Part shown: one piece after another, positions 6,513 to 9,843 of the stretch
How the letters are laid out: each line of letters opens with the position of its first letter
Numbering within the stretch: the first letter of the stretch is position 1
Origin: JBEKYD01 sp049509915
GTDB taxonomy: Bacteria; Acidobacteriota; Terriglobia; Bryobacterales; Bryobacteraceae
Assembly: GCA_049509915.1 (NCBI GenBank)
Contig: JBEKZL010000271.1
Coordinates: forward strand, 1-9,843
Length of the DNA stretch: 9,843 bases
Direction of reading: 5' to 3'
The notes under the pieces: generated by a model
Told to the model about the DNA's origin: nothing
Database searches by the model: none
What the model saw: only the letters and a program-made list of their open reading frames with translations
Program-made: the position numbers and the translations under genes

Positions 6513-7400
6513 CTCGAGCGCCGCTACGGCAAGCCCGCCTCGCTCGAAGACTACGCCCGCAAGGCGCAGATGATGGCCTACGAGAGCCACCGCGCCATGT
6601 TCGAAGCCTATATCCGCAATAAGTACACCTCCACCGGCGTGATTCAGTGGATGCTCGACAACGCATGGCCCAGCCTGATCTGGCATCTCTACGACTGGTA
6701 TCTCCGCCCCGGCGGATCCTACTTCGGGGTGAAGAAAGCCAACGAGCCGCTCCACGTTCAGTACTCTTACGACGATCGCTCGGTGGTGGTAGCTAACTCC
6801 GGCCGCGCCGCGGCTGGACTGAAGGTGTCCGCGCGCATGTATAACCTCGACATGACCGTGAAGTTCACCCGTGAAGCCGCCCTCGACGCCCCACCCGATT
6901 CCAGCACCCGCGTGTTTCAGCTTCCCGAGCCGGCCGGACTTAGCCCGACTTACTTCGTGGCACTGGAACTGGCCGGCCCCGGTGGGGTCGTGAGCCGTAA
7001 CTTCTATTGGCTCTCCACCGCGTCCGAGACTCTCGATTGGAGTAAGTCGAACTGGTACGTGACACCAACTCTCACCTTTGCCGATTACACCGCGCTGAAT
7101 CGCCTGCCGGAAGCCGCGCTGGAGCTGAGCGCCGAAACCAGCGGCGCCGGCGATGGCCGAGTCACCACCGTACACCTGGGTAACGCCAGCCGCGCCCTCG
7201 CCTTCGGCCTGCGTCTGAAGCTCGATGGCGCCGATGGCGAAGAGATTCTACCCGTGCTTTGGGAAGACAACTACCTGGCCCTGTTGCCCGGCGAAACCCG
7301 CACACTGACCGCGAAGTGGCGCGGCGGCGAAGCCCGCCCGAGCGTGGAAGCCCAAGCCTGGAACACGGGCGTAGTGCGGGTCCCGGCGGCATCCCGATAA
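6513..7400 (+). pseudogene. GH2 exo-glucosaminidase/mannosidase-like gene, C-terminal fragment (barrel end and Ig-like domains)
   Basis: Reading from CTC at 6513, one nucleotide out of phase with the N-terminal fragment, 295 codons encode LERRYGKPASLEDYARKAQ and the YESHRAMFEAYIRNKYTSTG region. These are followed by GVIQWMLDNAWPSLIWHLYDW and GSYFGVKKANEPLHVQYSY, the last part of the GH2 barrel in exo-glucosaminidase-like enzymes (longer motifs given only in part). Two beta-rich immunoglobulin-like domains follow, including SRNFYWLST and ILPVLWEDNYLALLPGETRTL near the end, and a TAA stop. The catalytic acid/base and nucleophile region expected upstream is absent, as is the middle domain. Both fragments total about 494 codons, against roughly 850-1000 in intact relatives. 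The codon usage still looks like an undecayed gene, so the lesion may be recent or an assembly artefact. There is no ribosome binding site at the fragment start, so independent expression is unlikely. Confidence 0.8.
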
Positions 7401-7478
7401 ACCGGCCGGGAACGCAGCGGGAATTACCAGGATGCCCCGCCCGTCCGTCCGGGCCGCTTCTCCTGGCCCGGCCAGGGT

Positions 7479-7508
7479 TAGACACGGTGTTGGCAGAATT
7501 GCTATTTT
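7479..7508 (+). promoter_or_regulatory. Candidate promoter for the 2-hydroxyacid dehydrogenase gene
   Basis: TAGACA (7479-7484; 5 of 6 to TTGACA) and TATTTT (7503-7508; 4 of 6 to TATAAT) are separated by 18 nt, about 53 nt before the ATG at 7562. The 161-nt gap after the GH2 stop supports separate transcription. A short GC-rich hairpin, CCTGGC (7462-7467) with GCCAGG (7471-7476), lies just upstream but lacks a T tract. Confidence 0.4.
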
Positions 7509-7561
7509 GGGTGGTCGCGGTTTGGGCGACGGATGTAAGCGGTAGACAGAAGGGGAGGATT

Positions 7562-8662
7562 ATGAACGATATGAACGACAATTCGGTATCTCGAAGGGTG
7601 TTTATGGCAGCCGCGGCCGCTGCTCCGGCGGCGTCCGCCCTGGTCGCCGCGGATACCTCGGACAGGATTCGGATATTCGACCCGCCACCCACGAGGATCC
7701 AGATCTTGTGTACCCGCGTCGGACCCTCGGCCAGCTTTACGCCGGCGGAGATCGAACAGCTCAAGGCGGGGGGTAAAAACAACGTCGAGATCTTCACGCC
7801 CACGACCCAGGAGGAACTGGACAGGCTGCTGCCCGAGTGCGACGTGATTTTTGGTCAGCTCAACGCGGCCACCCTGGCCAAAGCGAAGAATTTGAAGTGG
7901 GTGCAGAACCTGGAAGCCGGCCTCGAGAGGGAGTTGTTTCCGGAGCTGGTCGCCCATCCTTGCGTAATGACAAATATGGCGCGGATGTATGCACCGGCCC
8001 TCGGGGAGACAGCCATGGCGATACTGTTGTGCCTTACGCGGGGCATTCAGGCGCACTACTTTCCGCTGTTCGAGAGGAAGGAGTGGAAGCCGGTGCGGAA
8101 TTTGGTGGAACTCCAGGGTAAAACCATGGGCGTCGTGGCCATGGGCGGACTGGGGCAGGCCACGGCCAAGATCGCACACTACGGCTTCGACATGAAAATC
8201 CTGGCCGTGGACGCCAAACCGATGGCTAAACCGGTCTTCGTCGACACGCTGCGCGAGCCGGAGTGGCTCATGGAAATGGTTCCGCGGGTGGACGTATTGG
8301 TCTGCTGCTGTCCCCTCACACCGGTGAGCCGGGGAATGATCGGCGACAAGGTGTTCCGGGCAATGAAGAAGACGGCCTACTTTATCAACATCTCCCGCGG
8401 TCCGCTGGTGGACGAGGAAGCACTGGCCGCGGCGCTGAAGGAAGGCCGGATTGCCGGCGCCGGATCGGACCCGGGGCCCGTCGAGCCGTATCCTCCCACG
8501 GGGGTCCTCTGGGGCTGCCCGAACATGATCTTCACTCAACATTCCGGTGGATTCTCGCCGGAACGCCAGATCCGTCACATGGGGCTGCTTGCCGACAACG
8601 TGCGCCGATACGCGCACGGCCTGCCGCTGGAGAACGTGGTGGACAAAGCGCGCGGCTATTGA
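7562..8662 (+). CDS. Tat-signalled D-isomer-specific 2-hydroxyacid dehydrogenase
   Basis: This 366-residue protein belongs to the D-2-hydroxyacid dehydrogenase family, which interconverts 2-keto acids and D-2-hydroxyacids with NAD(P)H. The nucleotide-binding domain starts near 185: the loop reads VVAMGGLGQATA (191-202), where the first glycine of GxGxxG is alanine (A193), and the acidic D217 at the end of the second strand suggests NAD preference. Family catalytic residues appear in place: R279 in NISRGPLVDEEAL, E308 in GPVEPYPP and H327 in FTQHSGG. CPLTPVSRGMIG (250-261) is also typical. The N-terminus has a twin-arginine motif SRRVFM (10-15) and an alanine-rich stretch to about 30, so export by Tat in folded form is predicted. 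The ATG at 7562 follows AGGGGAGG (7551-7558); a second ATG at 7571 is possible. The frame is open upstream to 7259 but overlaps the GH2 remnant. The exact substrate is unknown. Confidence 0.88.
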   Translation: MNDMNDNSVSRRVFMAAAAAAPAASALVAADTSDRIRIFDPPPTRIQILCTRVGPSASFTPAEIEQLKAGGKNNVEIFTPTTQEELDRLLPECDVIFGQLNAATLAKAKNLKWVQNLEAGLERELFPELVAHPCVMTNMARMYAPALGETAMAILLCLTRGIQAHYFPLFERKEWKPVRNLVELQGKTMGVVAMGGLGQATAKIAHYGFDMKILAVDAKPMAKPVFVDTLREPEWLMEMVPRVDVLVCCCPLTPVSRGMIGDKVFRAMKKTAYFINISRGPLVDEEALAAALKEGRIAGAGSDPGPVEPYPPTGVLWGCPNMIFTQHSGGFSPERQIRHMGLLADNVRRYAHGLPLENVVDKARGY

Positions 8663-8700
8663 CGGCGCAAACGAGGCGCGCACGCGGCAACCTTTCCCTC

Positions 8701-8742
8701 GCGGTCGCAGCTCGGTTTCGCGCGTTTCCGAGCCGCGACCGC
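8701..8742. terminator. Long hairpin between convergent genes, possible bidirectional terminator
   Basis: GCGGTCGCAGCTCGG (8701-8715) pairs with CCGAGCCGCGACCGC (8728-8742) at 14 of 15 positions around the loop TTTCGCGCGTTT. It lies 38 nt after the dehydrogenase stop and 51 nt after the stop of the convergent minus-strand gene. No clear T tract flanks it on either strand, so a classic intrinsic terminator is uncertain; a factor-assisted terminator, 3'-end stabiliser or dispersed palindromic repeat are alternatives. Confidence 0.5.
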
Positions 8743-8793
8743 AACGGAGCGGTTGCACGCCATGCACTTAGGCTGATTCCCGATCGCCGGCCC

Positions 8794-9843
8794 TCAGTGT
8801 CCCGTGCCCGAAAGCGCTACCGTCTGTGAGCCCGACTGCGTATTGTCGGTGACCTTCAACGTCGCCGAGTACGATACCTTCGCGACTGGCTTAAATGTCA
8901 CACTGATCATACAGCTACTGCCGGCCGAAAGCGAACTCCCGCAATTCGAGCTGGGCGTCAGCGTGAATTCCGCTGCGTTCGTGCCCGTCACCGTCATGCC
9001 GCTCAGGGATAGGGCCGTGGCGCCAGTATTCTTGAGCGTCACGGTTTTGGTCGCGCTGCTGTTCACCGTCTGGTTCCCGAAGCTCAGGCTGCCGGGGTTG
9101 AAGCTGGCCTGGGGATCGATCACCATCGCGGTCAGAGTGACCTTCTGCGGATTGCCCGGCGCGTTGTCCCCAATGCTCAACGTAGCGGTTTGCGGCGTGT
9201 AGAACGGACCGGCCACGAAGGTAATCGAAATGGTGCAGTGGCTCCCCGCAGCCAGCGACTTCGGGCACTCGTTGACCGCCACGAATTCGAAGGAGTTCCC
9301 TCCCTGCACGATCGATAGCAGCGGGTCGGTGATGGTAATGGGGGTGGTCCCGTTGTTGGTCAGGGTGATGTTCTTGGTGGTGAGGGTTGCCAGATACACC
9401 GTGCCGAAGCTGATGCCGGACGGAGCCACAGTGAGCGCGGAGACGAAGTTGGCTGTCACGCTCTCGGGCCCGGTCATGGTGATGGTGGTGGAGGCGCTGT
9501 TGGCGTTGGCGACGGCGCTGCCGGTCCAGCCGGAGAACACATAGCCCGCGTTCGGCACCGCCTTCAGGTTCACGACCGCGTTGGCGGTTTGATTGCCCGT
9601 GGGAGGGGTGACTGTGCCGCCGCCGGATGGACTCACCGCCGTCGTCAGCAGATACTGCGCCGCGCCGATGGCGATGCCGCTCAGGCTCACCGATTGCGGA
9701 GTGGTGAAGGCGTCGTCGGTGACGGTGATCGACCCGGTCAGCGGATTGCCGGGGGCCAGAGGAGCAAACTCCGCTCCCAGGTTGCAGTCGTAGCCTGACG
9801 CCAGTGGAGTGCCGGCCGCGCAGCCGTCGCTAACGGTCGCCAG
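8794..9843 (-). CDS. Secreted repeat protein with choice-of-anchor-D (ASPM-SPD-2-Hydin-like) domains, 5' end outside window
   Basis: The frame is open from the right edge to a TGA at 8794-8796, giving 349 residues of a longer protein. The codon at 9690 is an internal GTG rather than a start, because homologous sequence continues upstream of it. In order from the edge: the end of one choice-of-anchor-D domain (GCAAGTPLASGYDC, then ITVTDDAFTTPQSVSLSGIA); a divergent InlB B-repeat-like module (SPSGGGTVTPPTG, AVPNAGYVFSGWTGS, SVTANF); and two complete choice-of-anchor-D domains. These two begin near SGISFGTVYLATLTTKNITL and GSLSFGNQTVNSSATKTVTL and end near TLTAMVIDP and VALSGTGH. Each has a cysteine pair in the pattern C-x(n)-L-x-AG-x-x-C, probably a disulfide. 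The domain type is common in large surface or exported proteins of Acidobacteriota, presumably for adhesion or polymer binding; the ligand is unknown. The signal peptide and any catalytic part lie outside the window. Confidence 0.83.
   Translation of the reverse strand: MATVSDGCAAGTPLASGYDCNLGAEFAPLAPGNPLTGSITVTDDAFTTPQSVSLSGIAIGAAQYLLTTAVSPSGGGTVTPPTGNQTANAVVNLKAVPNAGYVFSGWTGSAVANANSASTTITMTGPESVTANFVSALTVAPSGISFGTVYLATLTTKNITLTNNGTTPITITDPLLSIVQGGNSFEFVAVNECPKSLAAGSHCTISITFVAGPFYTPQTATLSIGDNAPGNPQKVTLTAMVIDPQASFNPGSLSFGNQTVNSSATKTVTLKNTGATALSLSGMTVTGTNAAEFTLTPSSNCGSSLSAGSSCMISVTFKPVAKVSYSATLKVTDNTQSGSQTVALSGTGH

Noticed and set aside
7502..8767. A 421-codon minus-strand frame opposite the dehydrogenase gene
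   Set aside because: This is an antisense shadow; the plus strand encodes all family motifs in order.

Overview
The window is high-GC bacterial chromosome that looks acidobacterial (Solibacter/Bryobacter-like). This is an inference from the rpsD-rpoA-rplQ end of the ribosomal operon, a large fused membrane/spermidine-synthase-like protein, a Tat-signalled oxidoreductase, a GH2 glycosidase remnant and a secreted choice-of-anchor-D repeat protein. No 16S or other decisive marker is present.

Layout. 1-1752 (+): the 3' end of rpsD, then rpoA and rplQ, the distal end of the alpha operon, closed by a strong intrinsic terminator at about 1776-1817. The rpsD-rpoA gap holds a heptamer-repeat inverted repeat that ends directly against the rpoA Shine-Dalgarno. 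1818-1980 has no gene or convincing signal. 1981-4416 (-): an 811-residue membrane protein with two homologous membrane halves and a C-terminal spermidine-synthase-like Rossmann domain. About 4417-4628 is non-coding as far as I can tell, with a palindrome and a small hairpin. 4629-5381 (-): a 250-residue coiled-coil protein of unknown function with a near-leaderless promoter candidate. 5467-5928 (+): an MgtC/SapB-family membrane protein, transcribed divergently from the coiled-coil gene and overlapping the next gene by 14 nt. 5915-7400 (+): a GH2 exo-glucosaminidase/mannosidase-like gene that has lost its catalytic barrel and is frame-shifted by one nucleotide at the junction. 7562-8662 (+): a Tat-signalled D-2-hydroxyacid dehydrogenase. 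8701-8742: a long hairpin between convergent genes. 8794 to the right edge (-): the C-terminal part of a repeat-rich extracellular protein whose 5' end lies outside the window.

Only rpsD-rpoA-rplQ forms an obvious functional unit (translation plus RNA polymerase assembly). The remaining genes look like independent accessory loci. I found no phage, transposon, CRISPR, defence or toxin-antitoxin system. The points most worth a second look are the heptamer hairpin before rpoA, the GH2 gene without its catalytic domain, the Tat-signalled NAD-type dehydrogenase, and the altered active-site motif in the spermidine-synthase-like domain.
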